The notes beneath the pieces are model-generated. The model did no database searches and was not told where the DNA came from. It saw only the letters and a program-made list of their open reading frames with translations. From Thalassotalea sp. PS06 (GTDB lineage: Bacteria; Pseudomonadota; Gammaproteobacteria; Enterobacterales; Alteromonadaceae): DNA of 64,000 nucleotides. Position numbers and translations under genes: made by a program. The number at the start of each line of letters is the position of its first letter. Within the stretch, counting starts at the first letter, position 1. Shown in pieces: positions 55,532 through 64,000 of the stretch. The DNA lies in contig NZ_CP041638.1 in assembly GCF_007197775.1 (NCBI RefSeq), positions 620,001 through 684,000 of the forward strand, given 5' to 3'.

Positions 55532-56884
55532 TTAGTCAGATTGTTTATTTAACACCTTCGCCTGAACGTGTCCATCGCTAAACTGTACGTTTATTTCCCT
55601 GCCAACGTCAGTACTTGCAACGGAGCGAATAATATTGCCCGCTTCGTCTCGGGTAATACTGTAACCTCGGGCGATGGTTGCCAGAGGGCTGACAATATTC
55701 AGGTTATGGGCGATATTTGCCAGCGCCATCCGGCTTTTATCCTGAGTGGCGAGCATTGCCGTTCGCAATCGATTATCGAGAACCTGTAAGCGCGTCCTAT
55801 TCAGTGGCAATGATGAGGCAGGCGACAGCTTGTCTAACTGCACTTGCAAACGTTCAAACCTAAGCTGTTTTTGTTGCAATTGATTGAGCAGTGCCATGGA
55901 CAGGCGTTGTTGTAAATCATCCGCCAATTGTTGCTGTTTTTGCAGCTGCTGTTGCGGATGAGTAAGAGCAAGACGATGTTGCAGTCTTTCCTGTAGTCGT
56001 TGTAAACCGAATAGCTTTTGCTTGGCAATATGACTGAGGCGTTGCTGATAGTGCTTTAATTTATCGAATAACGCTTTGTTGTCTTTAGTTACTATTTCTG
56101 CAGCCGCAGATGGTGTTGCCGCGCGCATATCGGCAACGTAATCGCTGAGGCTGACATCGACTTCGTGACCTACGGCACTGATCACCGGAATTTCACAGGC
56201 AAAGATAGCACGAACCACGACTTCCTCATTAAATGACCAGAGATCTTCGAGAGAACCGCCACCTCGGCCGACGATCAACACATCACATTCGTCACGAAGA
56301 TCGGCAACCTCGATAGTTTCAGCAATTTGCTCGGCAGCACCATCACCCTGAACCAGAGTCGGGTAGATAATTACCTTAACACCTGGGTTTCGACGTTTCA
56401 TTACCGTTAGAATATCGTGTACAGCAGCGCCGGTTGCCGAGGTGATTACCCCAACAGTGCGAATCGATTCAGGAATCGGCTGTTTGTATCTTTGATCAAA
56501 TAACCCCTCCTGATGCAGTTGAGCTTTCAGTTGCTCGAATTTTTGCCGGAGTAAACCTTCTCCGGCATCTTCCATTTGTTCAATAATTAATTGGAAATCA
56601 CCGCGAGGCTCATACAAAGTCACCTTTGCCTTTACCAGAACCTGTTGGCCGTTCGCCGGCTTTATTCTGACATGACGATTATTGCCCCGAAACATCGCGC
56701 AGCGCACCTGAGCTTTACTATCCTTTAACGATAGATACCAGTGTCCGGAACCGGCAGCAAGAAAGTTAGAAATTTCGCCGCATAGCCATAACGTGCGCAT
56801 TTCCGATTCTAACAGGAATCGTACCTTTTTGGTCAGTTCGCTAACCTGCAATATGTGGCGTTTTTGCTGATAATTCGGTGTCAT
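55532..56884 (-). CDS. xseA: Exodeoxyribonuclease VII large subunit
   Basis: XseA with XseB degrades single-stranded DNA in repair. The 450-residue protein has an N-terminal OB-fold (LTKKVRFLLESEMRTLWLCGEISNF), the catalytic domain with GVITSATGAAVHDILTV, VGRGGGSLEDLW and SAVGHEVDVSLSD, and a long Gln-rich coiled coil at the C-terminal side. It is divergent from guaB, a frequent gammaproteobacterial arrangement. Confidence 0.96.
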   Translation of the reverse strand: MTPNYQQKRHILQVSELTKKVRFLLESEMRTLWLCGEISNFLAAGSGHWYLSLKDSKAQVRCAMFRGNNRHVRIKPANGQQVLVKAKVTLYEPRGDFQLIIEQMEDAGEGLLRQKFEQLKAQLHQEGLFDQRYKQPIPESIRTVGVITSATGAAVHDILTVMKRRNPGVKVIIYPTLVQGDGAAEQIAETIEVADLRDECDVLIVGRGGGSLEDLWSFNEEVVVRAIFACEIPVISAVGHEVDVSLSDYVADMRAATPSAAAEIVTKDNKALFDKLKHYQQRLSHIAKQKLFGLQRLQERLQHRLALTHPQQQLQKQQQLADDLQQRLSMALLNQLQQKQLRFERLQVQLDKLSPASSLPLNRTRLQVLDNRLRTAMLATQDKSRMALANIAHNLNIVSPLATIARGYSITRDEAGNIIRSVASTDVGREINVQFSDGHVQAKVLNKQSD

Positions 56885-56937
56885 GATAAATTTTTGTTAA
56901 GTTTTGGTAGTTTTATCGATCAAATTCAAAAATTAAG

Positions 56938-56966
56938 TTTACTGCGCGGATGTAAACCGTTAAAAT
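56938..56966 (+). promoter_or_regulatory. Candidate guaBA promoter
   Basis: TTTACT (56938-56943), 17 bp and TAAAAT (56961-56966) give a moderate sigma-70 promoter about 40 bp before guaB, in the xseA-guaB divergent spacer. Confidence 0.5.
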
Positions 56967-57006
56967 CCGACCGCAATATTTTAATCACTTTAGGTGAGAT
57001 GTTGCC

Positions 57007-58476
57007 ATGCTAAGAATCGCTCAAGAAGCCCTGACATTCGACGATGTACTGCTCGTACCTGCCCACTCGACTGTCTTACCCCACACCGCAAATCTTAAAA
57101 CCAAATTAACCGAAAAGATAGAACTTAATGTGCCAATTTTATCTGCATCCATGGATACAGTTACCGACGCACGTTTAGCCATTGCTCTTGCTCAGGAAGG
57201 TGGTTTAGGTTTTATCCATAAAAACATGACCGCTGAACAACAAGCTGCGAATGTTCGCCAGGTTAAGAAGTTCGAGAGTGGTATCGTCAGTGATCCGGTA
57301 ACCGTTGGTCCTGATATGAGCATCGGTGAAGTTCGTAAACTGGCTGATGAACTGAAATTTTCAGGTTTCCCTGTTGTCGATGCTGACAATAATTTGGTGG
57401 GTATTATCACCGGTCGCGATATGCGTTTTGAAACTAACTCTGAAAAGCCGGTTTCAGAATTGATGACCAGCAAAGATCGGTTAATCACGGTAAAGCCAGA
57501 TGCAACCCGTGAAGAAATCTTAAACCTGATGCACACCAATCGTATCGAAAAGATCCTAATGATCAATGACGATTTTGAGTTGGTGGGTATGATCACCGTT
57601 AAGGATTACCAAAAAGCGGAAAGCAAGCCAAACGCCTGTAAGGATGAGTTCGGTCGCTTACGTGTTGGTGCCGCTGTTGGCGTTGGTGCTGGTACCGATG
57701 AGCGTATCGCCGCATTAGTTGCCGCTGGTGTTGATATTCTGCTGATTGATACCTCTCACGGTCATTCACAAGGGGTTATTGATCGCGTTAAGAAAACTCG
57801 TGCTGAATATCCTGACTTACAAATCGTTGCTGGTAACGTTGCAACTGCTGAAGGCGCTAAGGCCCTGGCTGAAGCCGGTGCCAATGCCGTTAAAGTCGGT
57901 ATCGGCCCAGGCTCAATCTGTACTACCCGTATCGTAACCGGTTGTGGTGTACCACAAATTACCGCGATTTCTGAAGCCGTTAAAGGTGTTGCAGGTCTTA
58001 ATGTTCCAATCATTGCTGATGGTGGTATTCGTTTCTCTGGTGATATCGCTAAAGCTCTTGTTGCTGGTGCTCACTGTGTCATGGTTGGCAGTATGCTTGC
58101 CGGTACCGAAGAAGCGCCGGGTGAAGTTGAACTGTATCAGGGCCGTTACTACAAGTCTTACCGTGGCATGGGCTCTTTAGGTGCAATGAACCAGAAAGAA
58201 GGCTCAAGCGATCGTTATTTCCAAAAAGCCGATGAAGCCGACAAGTTGGTACCTGAAGGTATCGAAGGTCGCGTTGCTTATAAAGGGCCAATGGCGGCGA
58301 TCATCCACCAACAAATTGGTGGTATTCGTTCAGCAATGGGCTTAACCGGTTGTGCAAGCATTGATGAAATGCGCACTAAGCCACAGTTCGTGAAGATTAC
58401 TGCTGCTGGTATGGGGGAATCACATGTTCACGATGTCACCATTACCAAGGAAGCGCCTAACTATCGATTAGGCTAA
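57007..58476 (+). CDS. guaB: Inosine-5'-monophosphate dehydrogenase
   Basis: GuaB oxidises IMP to XMP in GMP synthesis. The 489-residue protein has a barrel split by a CBS pair (about 93-205, [18 protein letters not shown] and [18 protein letters not shown]) and the catalytic loop [11 protein letters not shown] with Cys305, the same number as in E. coli. The flap region [20 protein letters not shown] is intact. It is followed by guaA. Confidence 0.97.
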   Translation: MLRIAQEALTFDDVLLVPAHSTVLPHTANLKTKLTEKIELNVPILSASMDTVTDARLAIALAQEGGLGFIHKNMTAEQQAANVRQVKKFESGIVSDPVTVGPDMSIGEVRKLADELKFSGFPVVDADNNLVGIITGRDMRFETNSEKPVSELMTSKDRLITVKPDATREEILNLMHTNRIEKILMINDDFELVGMITVKDYQKAESKPNACKDEFGRLRVGAAVGVGAGTDERIAALVAAGVDILLIDTSHGHSQGVIDRVKKTRAEYPDLQIVAGNVATAEGAKALAEAGANAVKVGIGPGSICTTRIVTGCGVPQITAISEAVKGVAGLNVPIIADGGIRFSGDIAKALVAGAHCVMVGSMLAGTEEAPGEVELYQGRYYKSYRGMGSLGAMNQKEGSSDRYFQKADEADKLVPEGIEGRVAYKGPMAAIIHQQIGGIRSAMGLTGCASIDEMRTKPQFVKITAAGMGESHVHDVTITKEAPNYRLG

Positions 58477-58481
58477 GAGAA

Positions 58482-58506
58482 TGGGCCCGCAAGGGCCTAT
58501 TTTGAT
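58482..58506 (+). terminator. Weak hairpin between guaB and guaA
   Basis: TGGGCCC and GGGCCTA pair around GCAA with one wobble, followed by TTTTGATT. It may reduce guaA expression relative to guaB. Confidence 0.4.
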
Positions 58507-58565
58507 TGTACCTGTTTACAAAATTTTGCTGTGAAAAACAGCCAGCTTACTAAGAGAAGAGACGA

Positions 58566-60143
58566 ATGAGTCAAGATATTCATGATCATCGAATATTAAT
58601 ATTGGACTTCGGTTCCCAATACACCCAGTTAATTGCCCGTCGCGTGCGCGAAATTGGTGTTTATTGTGAGCTTTGGGCCTGGGACGTAACCGAAGAGCAA
58701 ATCCGTGAATTTAATCCATCAGGGATTATCTTAGCGGGTGGCCCGGAATCTGTTACCGAAGCAAATTCACCACGGGCACCGGAATATGTATTTAATGCAA
58801 ATGTTCCGGTATTAGGGATTTGTTATGGTATGCAGACCATGGCAGAACAGCTTGGTGGTAGCGTTGAAAGTTCTGAACATAAAGAGTTCGGTTACGCGGC
58901 AGTAGAAATCATCAAAGAGTCTTCATTGTTTAAGCTTATTGAAGATAGCATCGGCGCTAATGGCAATGCGCTTTTAGATGTGTGGATGAGCCACGGCGAT
59001 AAAGTTTCTGACATTCCCGAAGGCTTTACTACCATTGCCCAGACACCAAGCTGTAAATATGCAGCAATGGCGAACGAAGATAAGCAATTTTACGGCGTTC
59101 AATTTCACCCGGAAGTTACTCATACCAAACAGGGTAAGCGTATTCTTGAGCATTTTGTTATCGATATCTGTCATTGTGAAAAGCTTTGGACACCAAGCTC
59201 TATCATCGAAGATGCTATCGACAAGATGAAGCAACAAATCGGTGATGATGAAGTGGTACTTGGTCTGTCAGGTGGCGTTGATTCTTCCGTTGTTGCCATG
59301 CTGTTGCACCGCGCAATTGGTGACAAGCTTACCTGCGTATTCGTTGACAACGGCTTGCTTCGTCTCAACGAAGGCCAGCAGGTCATGGATATGTTTGGTG
59401 ACCACTTTGGTTTGAATATCGTCCATGTTAATGCCGAAGACCGATTTCTTGACCGTCTTGCTGGCGTTGATGAGCCGGAAGCAAAACGTAAGATTATCGG
59501 TAATGTTTTCGTTGAAGTATTCGACGAAGAAGCGAGTAAACTTGCGAACGCTAAGTGGTTAGCACAGGGTACGATTTACCCAGACGTTATTGAATCAGCA
59601 GCGTCGAAAACCGGTAAAGCTCATGTGATTAAGTCGCACCACAATGTGGGGGGCTTGCCAGAAGATATGGAATTAGGTTTGGTTGAGCCGCTACGTGAAC
59701 TATTCAAAGATGAAGTTCGCAAAATTGGTTTAGAGCTGGGTCTTCCATATGACATGCTTTATCGTCATCCATTCCCGGGGCCAGGTTTAGGTGTTCGTGT
59801 TCTTGGCGAAGTTAAGAAAGAATACTGCGATTTGTTGCGTCGTGCTGATGCGATCTTCATTGAAGAGCTACACAAAGCCGATCTTTATCATAAAGTCAGC
59901 CAGGCATTTACGGTATTCTTGCCGGTACGCTCTGTTGGCGTCATGGGCGATGGTCGCAAGTATGACTGGGTTGTTTCCCTGCGTGCGGTGGAAACTATCG
60001 ACTTTATGACGGCACACTGGGCACATTTGCCTTACGATTTCTTGGGTCTGGTTTCAAACCGAATCATTAACGAAATCGATGGTATTTCCCGTGTTGTTTA
60101 CGATATCTCAGGTAAGCCACCTGCGACTATCGAATGGGAATAA
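58566..60143 (+). CDS. guaA: GMP synthase (glutamine-hydrolysing)
   Basis: GuaA aminates XMP to GMP. The 525-residue protein has a class I glutaminase domain with GICYGMQ (Cys86) and [10 protein letters not shown], an ATP pyrophosphatase P-loop [11 protein letters not shown] and a C-terminal dimerisation domain ending in KPPATIEWE, the standard end. It is encoded 89 bp after guaB. Confidence 0.97.
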   Translation: MSQDIHDHRILILDFGSQYTQLIARRVREIGVYCELWAWDVTEEQIREFNPSGIILAGGPESVTEANSPRAPEYVFNANVPVLGICYGMQTMAEQLGGSVESSEHKEFGYAAVEIIKESSLFKLIEDSIGANGNALLDVWMSHGDKVSDIPEGFTTIAQTPSCKYAAMANEDKQFYGVQFHPEVTHTKQGKRILEHFVIDICHCEKLWTPSSIIEDAIDKMKQQIGDDEVVLGLSGGVDSSVVAMLLHRAIGDKLTCVFVDNGLLRLNEGQQVMDMFGDHFGLNIVHVNAEDRFLDRLAGVDEPEAKRKIIGNVFVEVFDEEASKLANAKWLAQGTIYPDVIESAASKTGKAHVIKSHHNVGGLPEDMELGLVEPLRELFKDEVRKIGLELGLPYDMLYRHPFPGPGLGVRVLGEVKKEYCDLLRRADAIFIEELHKADLYHKVSQAFTVFLPVRSVGVMGDGRKYDWVVSLRAVETIDFMTAHWAHLPYDFLGLVSNRIINEIDGISRVVYDISGKPPATIEWE

Positions 60144-60168
60144 GTAATTAATTACACAGTACCAAATG

Positions 60169-60195
60169 AAAAGGCCCGCTTGATGCGGGCCTTTT
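60169..60195 (+). terminator. Terminator of guaBA
   Basis: AAAAGGCCCGC (60169-60179) and GCGGGCCTTTT (60185-60195) form a perfect 11-bp stem with a 5-nt loop ending in T residues. It can also serve the convergent barrel-protein gene. Confidence 0.88.
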
Positions 60196-60252
60196 ACGAT
60201 CTGGTGTATCGCCTAGAGCGAACGGCTCGTTAATAATTATTAGTCTAAATCG

Positions 60253-61056
60253 TTAAAACTGGTACCCAAATCTTAGATGTACCGCACCGTCGGTATAGTC
60301 GTCGTCACCCCAATCGGATTTGCTTACTACCCCTTCAACGCCCCAACCAAGGCCACTGCTAAATCGCTGCTCAATTGCCAGGTTTGCTCCCAGCATATGG
60401 CCATCGACGCCGTAACTAAACAGGTAATCGGGTTGCTCTCGAAAACTTAAGTAGCCGTCACCCTGAGCATCGGCAATCTGAACGAAAGGTCCGCCATAGA
60501 CGATGGTACGTTTTGATAATCGCCTACCGATGATGTAGGCGATATCATAGGTTTTGGTTTCGGTTTTCCAGTTAACGCCTGAGTTTGAATCTTCAAAAGA
60601 CTCGTAACCGATGGCGATCGCTTGTGATACATTACCTGTGCCTGACTGATCTTCATGGGCACCGTAAAACTGATATTTTAACGATATTTTATTGCTATCG
60701 CCGCCACTGACAATAACCTCAAACCCTTTTCCTACACTCACTGAACCTTCGATCCGTAAATCCGCTTCTCCATCATTGTCATTGACATCGGCAGTTGGTC
60801 TGAAACAAGGAGAAAAACAATTACCATTCTCATCTGGTCCTTCGCCGCGTGACAATATATCTGATTGCAGATCCGACAAAACCACTACACTTCTGGTAGC
60901 CGTACTCATATTGACTTTTACATCGAATGGCTTGGAATTAACCTCTGGGCTTTGAAACCGGGTTTTCCCCATGGAAACTTCAGGCGTGGTAGTCGAAAGA
61001 CATGCGGTGGTAAGCATTAGCAAAGGTGCTAATGACAGAAACTTTAAATACTTCAT
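60253..61056 (-). CDS. Outer-membrane beta-barrel protein with lipoprotein-type signal
   Basis: The 267-residue protein has a signal ending in LMLTTAC (lipobox), then alternating polar/hydrophobic strands and a terminal RFGYQF with C-terminal Phe, typical of BAM-inserted barrels. An unusual CFSPC pair is at about residues 80-84. I chose MKYLKF (ATG at 61054-61056, AGGGA upstream) over the ATG two codons earlier. Function is unknown; it looks like the porin-family/OmpW-like group. It resembles the barrel at 63450-63965 only in the final strands. Confidence 0.7.
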   Translation of the reverse strand: MKYLKFLSLAPLLMLTTACLSTTTPEVSMGKTRFQSPEVNSKPFDVKVNMSTATRSVVVLSDLQSDILSRGEGPDENGNCFSPCFRPTADVNDNDGEADLRIEGSVSVGKGFEVIVSGGDSNKISLKYQFYGAHEDQSGTGNVSQAIAIGYESFEDSNSGVNWKTETKTYDIAYIIGRRLSKRTIVYGGPFVQIADAQGDGYLSFREQPDYLFSYGVDGHMLGANLAIEQRFSSGLGWGVEGVVSKSDWGDDDYTDGAVHLRFGYQF

Positions 61057-61340
61057 AATCATCCCTAATAGATAACAACTGGCTCTTCTAAGCCAACAAC
61101 GTGCAAAGAATATACAAAATGTAGCGTGAAAAATAAACCTATATTTTTTAATGACTTATTTGCGTTGGATGCCTTTGGGCAGAAAAGGAGCAGACAGTTA
61201 AGGAGACAAATAAGCAGCGAATAAAATACTTAAATCAGCTCTTTACCTAAACCATAGTTGAGGTTTTAGCATGGCGTCATTCTATCAATAACGTCCTGAT
61301 ATCCCAGGCAATATTTACGTTGAAATACAAGGACAATGCC

Positions 61341-61727
61341 ATGTTACATCTCGAACATATAAACCTAGTCGTCAAAGATTTACCTTCCACATTAGTTTTC
61401 TATCAAGCCGCTTTTCCCCATTGGTCAGTAAGAGGTGGTGATAGTGACACCTGGTATGGTACCCAACGAAACTGGATTCGTTTCGGGGACGATTATCAAT
61501 ACTTAACGTTTAACGACCATGGTCAGGGTAACAATCGCGACCTGACCTCCAGTCAACTGGGTCTTGTCCACTTCGCATTTGTTACCTCTGATCTTTGCGC
61601 ACTCATTTCACGCCTTGGTGCCGATGACCCGTTTCGACGCCATGTTTATTTTATCGACCCAAGCGGTTATGAAGTTGAATTTGTTGAGTACCTAAGTGAC
61701 TTACCGTCTGAGCGAAACCGCTACTAG
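61341..61727 (+). CDS. VOC superfamily (glyoxalase/bleomycin-resistance fold) protein
   Basis: The 128-residue protein starts MLHLEHINLVVKDLPSTLVFYQAAFP, the classic first VOC repeat with a metal His (LEHINLVV), and ends with HVYFIDPSGYEVEFVEY (metal Glu). I chose the ATG at 61341, which has AAGGA 7 bp upstream; an in-frame TTG at 61320 is less likely. Substrate is unknown. A ribosome-site-like AGGAGAGAAGG follows its stop, leading into the flavodoxin-like remnant. Confidence 0.85.
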   Translation: MLHLEHINLVVKDLPSTLVFYQAAFPHWSVRGGDSDTWYGTQRNWIRFGDDYQYLTFNDHGQGNNRDLTSSQLGLVHFAFVTSDLCALISRLGADDPFRRHVYFIDPSGYEVEFVEYLSDLPSERNRY

Positions 61728-61737
61728 GAGAGAAGGT

Positions 61738-61982
61738 ATGGAAGTGAATAAATAAACGATACATTAATATTGCTGGCGAGCAGCCATGCGAATGGTAATA
61801 CCGGCAGATTAGCGAGGCAGGTCGCCAAGGATATCAAGGCGCCAATCATCGATATTAACGATTTTAAAATTCGCCCATATTGCTATGACAATCTCAATCA
61901 AAATGATGGTTCTATGGAGTTGGTTGATTTGTGTCTTTGCTATCAGCAAATCGTGTTTGCATCCCCTGTGTATTGGTATTAG
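61738..61982 (+). pseudogene. Broken NAD(P)H-dependent oxidoreductase (flavodoxin-like fold)
   Basis: ATG GAA GTG (61738) has a strong ribosome site but stops after five codons. A frame offset by one base then reads NDTLILLASSHANGNTGRLA through to IVFASPVYWY, where it stops. The NGNTGRLA phosphate loop and ASPVYWY motif are those of flavin reductases that continue for about 100 more residues. Both a frameshift at the start and loss of the 3' part are evident. It lies 10 bp after the VOC gene, suggesting a former operon. Confidence 0.65.
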
Positions 61983-61993
61983 GTTTTCTGGGT

Positions 61994-62149
61994 TCAGATA
62001 AACGGTACCAGTATCGTTAACTGTACCGATAAAAAATTGTTGTCAAACACAAAATTAACGGCGCGATTAGGGTAGGTCGTATTATCGATTAACAGGGTAG
62101 GCGGTTCAATTGCCATCACTTCACATTGCAGAGCGAAAATTTTTCGCAA
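61994..62149 (-). CDS. Possible small hypothetical ORF
   Basis: The reverse strand is open from a TTG at 62147-62149 for 51 codons, reading CEVMAIEPPTLLIDNTTYP and VNFVFDNNFLSVQLTILV, which looks protein-like. There is no clear ribosome site and no family I recognise. An internal ATG (about 62119-62121) could be the start. It may be a remnant. Confidence 0.25.
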   Translation of the reverse strand: MRKIFALQCEVMAIEPPTLLIDNTTYPNRAVNFVFDNNFLSVQLTILVPFI

Positions 62150-62210
62150 ATAAGGGAGTTGTTAAGTGATTGATAGTTCTGGCTATTTTTCCAGAGCCTG
62201 TTTTAATTCA

Positions 62211-62456
62211 CTATCTGCAAGAATAACCTTCGACTAATTTATCCGCCTGCTGATAGCTTTCGGCAGTTACGTTGTTTAGAAAATCCCTAGCCTGAGGTTG
62301 CAGGACGAATGCTGCCGGCGCTTTTTCCTGTAACTTTGCATTGGCAAAGAACTTCGGCCGCTTTTGAACTTCCTGACTTTGCTCAAAAGCGATAGCCGAT
62401 AAGGAAAAACTGATAAATAAGCTAACAATTAGATAGGCGAAACAAGGATTCAGCAT
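62211..62456 (-). CDS. Small exported protein of unknown function
   Basis: The 81-residue protein starts MLNPCFAYLIVSLFISFSLS and has a signal cut near AIAFEQ. The mature part is polar with QKRPKFFANAKLQEKAPAAF and a lone Cys near the end (GYSCR). The ATG at 62454-62456 has GGAG 5 bp upstream; the longer frame to 62480 is not needed. No family recognised. It lies just before the MITE on the opposite strand. Confidence 0.55.
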   Translation of the reverse strand: MLNPCFAYLIVSLFISFSLSAIAFEQSQEVQKRPKFFANAKLQEKAPAAFVLQPQARDFLNNVTAESYQQADKLVEGYSCR

Positions 62457-62536
62457 CTTCGCTCCAAAATGATGTGGCAATAAAACCTTTATTTTAACCG
62501 AATTACACTTTCCTGTTCGGGCAATCGATGCAATTA

Positions 62537-62799
62537 TACCAATCCCATTAAATTATTGCTCACTCAGTGAGAATTTAAAGGCTTTTAGACAAGGCTTTGA
62601 TTGCAGAGAATGGTTATTCCATTGTCAAAATCAGTAACGCAGGATAAATGCCTTTAAAACTCACCCGTAGGGAGTTAGTGAGAGGCCCATTTACTGCCCT
62701 ATATTTCATTAATATAGAATGACTATATCAACGAAATTTATGTTGTAACTGAACCTCTGCCCTAACTCTGAGTTGTGCACAAACTTAATGGGATTGGTA
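62537..62799 (+). mobile_element. MITE copy 3, 263 bp
   Basis: Ends are TACCAATCCCATTAA and TTAATGGGATTGGTA, flanked by TTA direct repeats (62534-62536 and 62800-62802). The sequence matches copy 2 along its length with scattered differences. It has no transposase. It ends about 35 bp before the GST start, so it may affect that promoter. Confidence 0.9.
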
Positions 62800-62834
62800 T
62801 TATGTGGGGATGTAAACGATTGAGGATTTTACCA

Positions 62835-63413
62835 ATGGATTTATATGGTTCAACCACATCACCCTTTGTGCGCCGCACCAGGTTGCTGTCAGCTGCAAAA
62901 TTAAATAATGCCCTAACTTTTCATGATATGGATATTTTTGATGCAAAAGGCCGGGAGTTACTTACTCGCCATAACCCAACGCTGAAAGTGCCATTTGTTG
63001 TTGATGGTGAGCAGCATATTTACGACTCGCGGGTAGTTTTTCGTTATTTAACTGAAAAATATGCTCTTGAACCATTAACCTGGCCGCAGGAAAATCAATT
63101 GACGCTAATTGATGCTGCCAGTGATTCCTTAGTAGAAATTTTACTGTTAATGCGAAGTGGCATCGACCCATCGCAAAATGCTCTGTTTTTTAATCTGCAA
63201 CGTGAGCGGTTAACGCAAATATTTGCCGAACTGGAAAAGCAGGTTGAGCAGGGCGAGTACGATGATTGGAATTATCCAGCGATTTGTTTGTACTGTTTGA
63301 TTGATTGGGCGATGTTTCGCGAGTTAGTAGACTTCCTGCCTTATCCATCATTGGTCAGATTCCATGATACCCAAAAGCAACGTCCGGATGCGGTTGCTAC
63401 CGACCCCCGATAA
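62835..63413 (+). CDS. Glutathione S-transferase family protein (SspA-like)
   Basis: The 192-residue protein has an N-terminal thioredoxin-like domain (MDLYGSTTSPFVRRTRLL, then VPFVVDGEQHIYDSRVVFRYL with the Glu/Asp-Ser glutathione motif) and a helical C-terminal domain. I chose the ATG at 62835 with GAGGA upstream; the longer frame from 62775 would translate part of the MITE end. Whether it is a true transferase or an SspA-type regulator cannot be decided. Confidence 0.85.
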   Translation: MDLYGSTTSPFVRRTRLLSAAKLNNALTFHDMDIFDAKGRELLTRHNPTLKVPFVVDGEQHIYDSRVVFRYLTEKYALEPLTWPQENQLTLIDAASDSLVEILLLMRSGIDPSQNALFFNLQRERLTQIFAELEKQVEQGEYDDWNYPAICLYCLIDWAMFRELVDFLPYPSLVRFHDTQKQRPDAVATDPR

Positions 63414-63449
63414 AGTAGGGGCGATTACCCCCACTTTTCCAGGTATTGA

Positions 63450-63965
63450 TTAAAACTGGTAGCCAATATTGATTGCTGGCACCAGTTTATCGTCATATTC
63501 AGCATCCCGTGCCACCAAAGCGAAACCAATGGTAAATCCAGGCTCATTAATTCCGTTCATAAAGTACTGATAGCCGAGCCCTATGCCATAGATGGTTTTG
63601 CTTTCCGATTTATATGTACCATTGCTGGTTATTTCAGTACTGCTCTCTACTCCGGCTGTACCGATAAAGGTAGACATCGCATGATGCTTGCTATCAGGGA
63701 TTATCCAGTCGCTGTTTATCCAGCCTATACCAACACCGTATTTGCTGCCATAGGTGGAACTGTACCCGAAATACCCGAGTGATACATATTTAATATCGGT
63801 ATCCGATCTTAGTCCGTAGTTCGCTCCAATACCGCTATACATGGTTCCGTAACCAAGCCCAAGGGTCCAGTCATAGTCTTCGGCGTTTAATTGCGTATTT
63901 GCATAAGATTGAAATGACAATAAAGCCAGGATAACTGCCATTGCGGCAGACTTGATAGTTAACAT
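63450..63965 (-). CDS. Outer-membrane beta-barrel protein, OmpW/OmpA-like small barrel
   Basis: The 171-residue protein has a Sec signal (cut after SFQSYA) and a mature part of amphipathic strands rich in Gly/Tyr (GLGYGTMYSGIGANYGLR, SLGYFGYSSTYGSKYGVG) ending in INIGYQF. Both the size and the C-terminal Phe fit an eight-stranded barrel. I chose MLTIKS (ATG 63963-63965, AAGGA upstream). Function unknown. Confidence 0.75.
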   Translation of the reverse strand: MLTIKSAAMAVILALLSFQSYANTQLNAEDYDWTLGLGYGTMYSGIGANYGLRSDTDIKYVSLGYFGYSSTYGSKYGVGIGWINSDWIIPDSKHHAMSTFIGTAGVESSTEITSNGTYKSESKTIYGIGLGYQYFMNGINEPGFTIGFALVARDAEYDDKLVPAINIGYQF

Positions 63966-64000
63966 GAAATTTCCTTTTAAACGAATCCACAACTGTTTTT

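Noticed and set aside
62775..62834. Extended GST start within the MITE end
   Set aside because: The first residues are encoded by the element and flank; the ATG at 62835 has a good ribosome site and begins the GST fold directly.

Overview
The window is chromosomal DNA of a marine-type gammaproteobacterium. Gene order and protein sequences fit the Alteromonadales, most like Colwelliaceae (Thalassotalea/Colwellia); genus is an inference from recollection, not a search. Core genes have moderate GC. Conserved gammaproteobacterial neighbourhoods dominate: pilABCD-coaE-zapD-yacG next to nadC-ampDE; pdhR-aceEF-lpd; acnB-yacL; glnK-amtB; ndk-rlmN-pilW-rodZ-ispG-hisS-yfgM-bamB-der; xseA divergent from guaBA.

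Layout. 1-2,900: edge of a DUF3465 gene, a terminator followed by a 53-bp hairpin array, a LysR regulator and a TPR protein. 2,900-12,200: yacG, an AT-rich inserted pair (LtaS-like phosphoglycerol-transferase/sulfatase plus GDPD-like phosphodiesterase), zapD, coaE and the type IV pilus genes. 12,200-16,140: nadC, a retropepsin-like protease, ampD and ampE. 16,140-17,260: a repeat island with 17-, 27- and about 170-bp units, then a MITE. 17,380-24,650: pdhR with two PdhR-type operators, then aceE-aceF-lpd. 24,750-28,800: reverse-strand membrane cluster (K+ channel, AI-2E family, HlyD, DUF2955). 29,000-38,600: acnB, a TonB-like gene whose 3' end is interrupted by a MITE, yacL, and an RND efflux pair with a lipase-like hydrolase. 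38,650-43,100: two secreted hydrolases and decayed or repeat-rich spacer. 43,000-60,200: nitrogen sensing (sigma-54/NtrC-controlled glnK-amtB), ndk, the rlmN-der run, xseA and guaBA. 60,200-64,000: two beta-barrel proteins and an accessory stretch with VOC, flavodoxin-like pseudogene, GST and another MITE.

How the genes work together. PdhR probably senses pyruvate and represses aceEF-lpd, which feeds acetyl-CoA to the TCA cycle (acnB). PilD matures PilA, PilB powers assembly through PilC, and PilW stabilises the secretin. AmpD and AmpE belong to peptidoglycan recycling. RodZ, ZapD, BamB and Der serve shape, division, outer-membrane assembly and ribosome assembly.

Most unusual content is non-coding. 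(1) A 263-bp MITE family (TIR TACCAATC..., 3-bp TTA/TAA target duplication) includes one copy whose removal restores an open reading frame exactly. (2) Two tandem hairpin arrays keep their spacers while their stems change in a compensatory way. (3) A CAGACGGCAG-type repeat occurs four times just downstream of a hairpin at a gene 3' end, always in the same orientation relative to the gene. No tRNA, rRNA, CRISPR array or complete transposase gene was seen.
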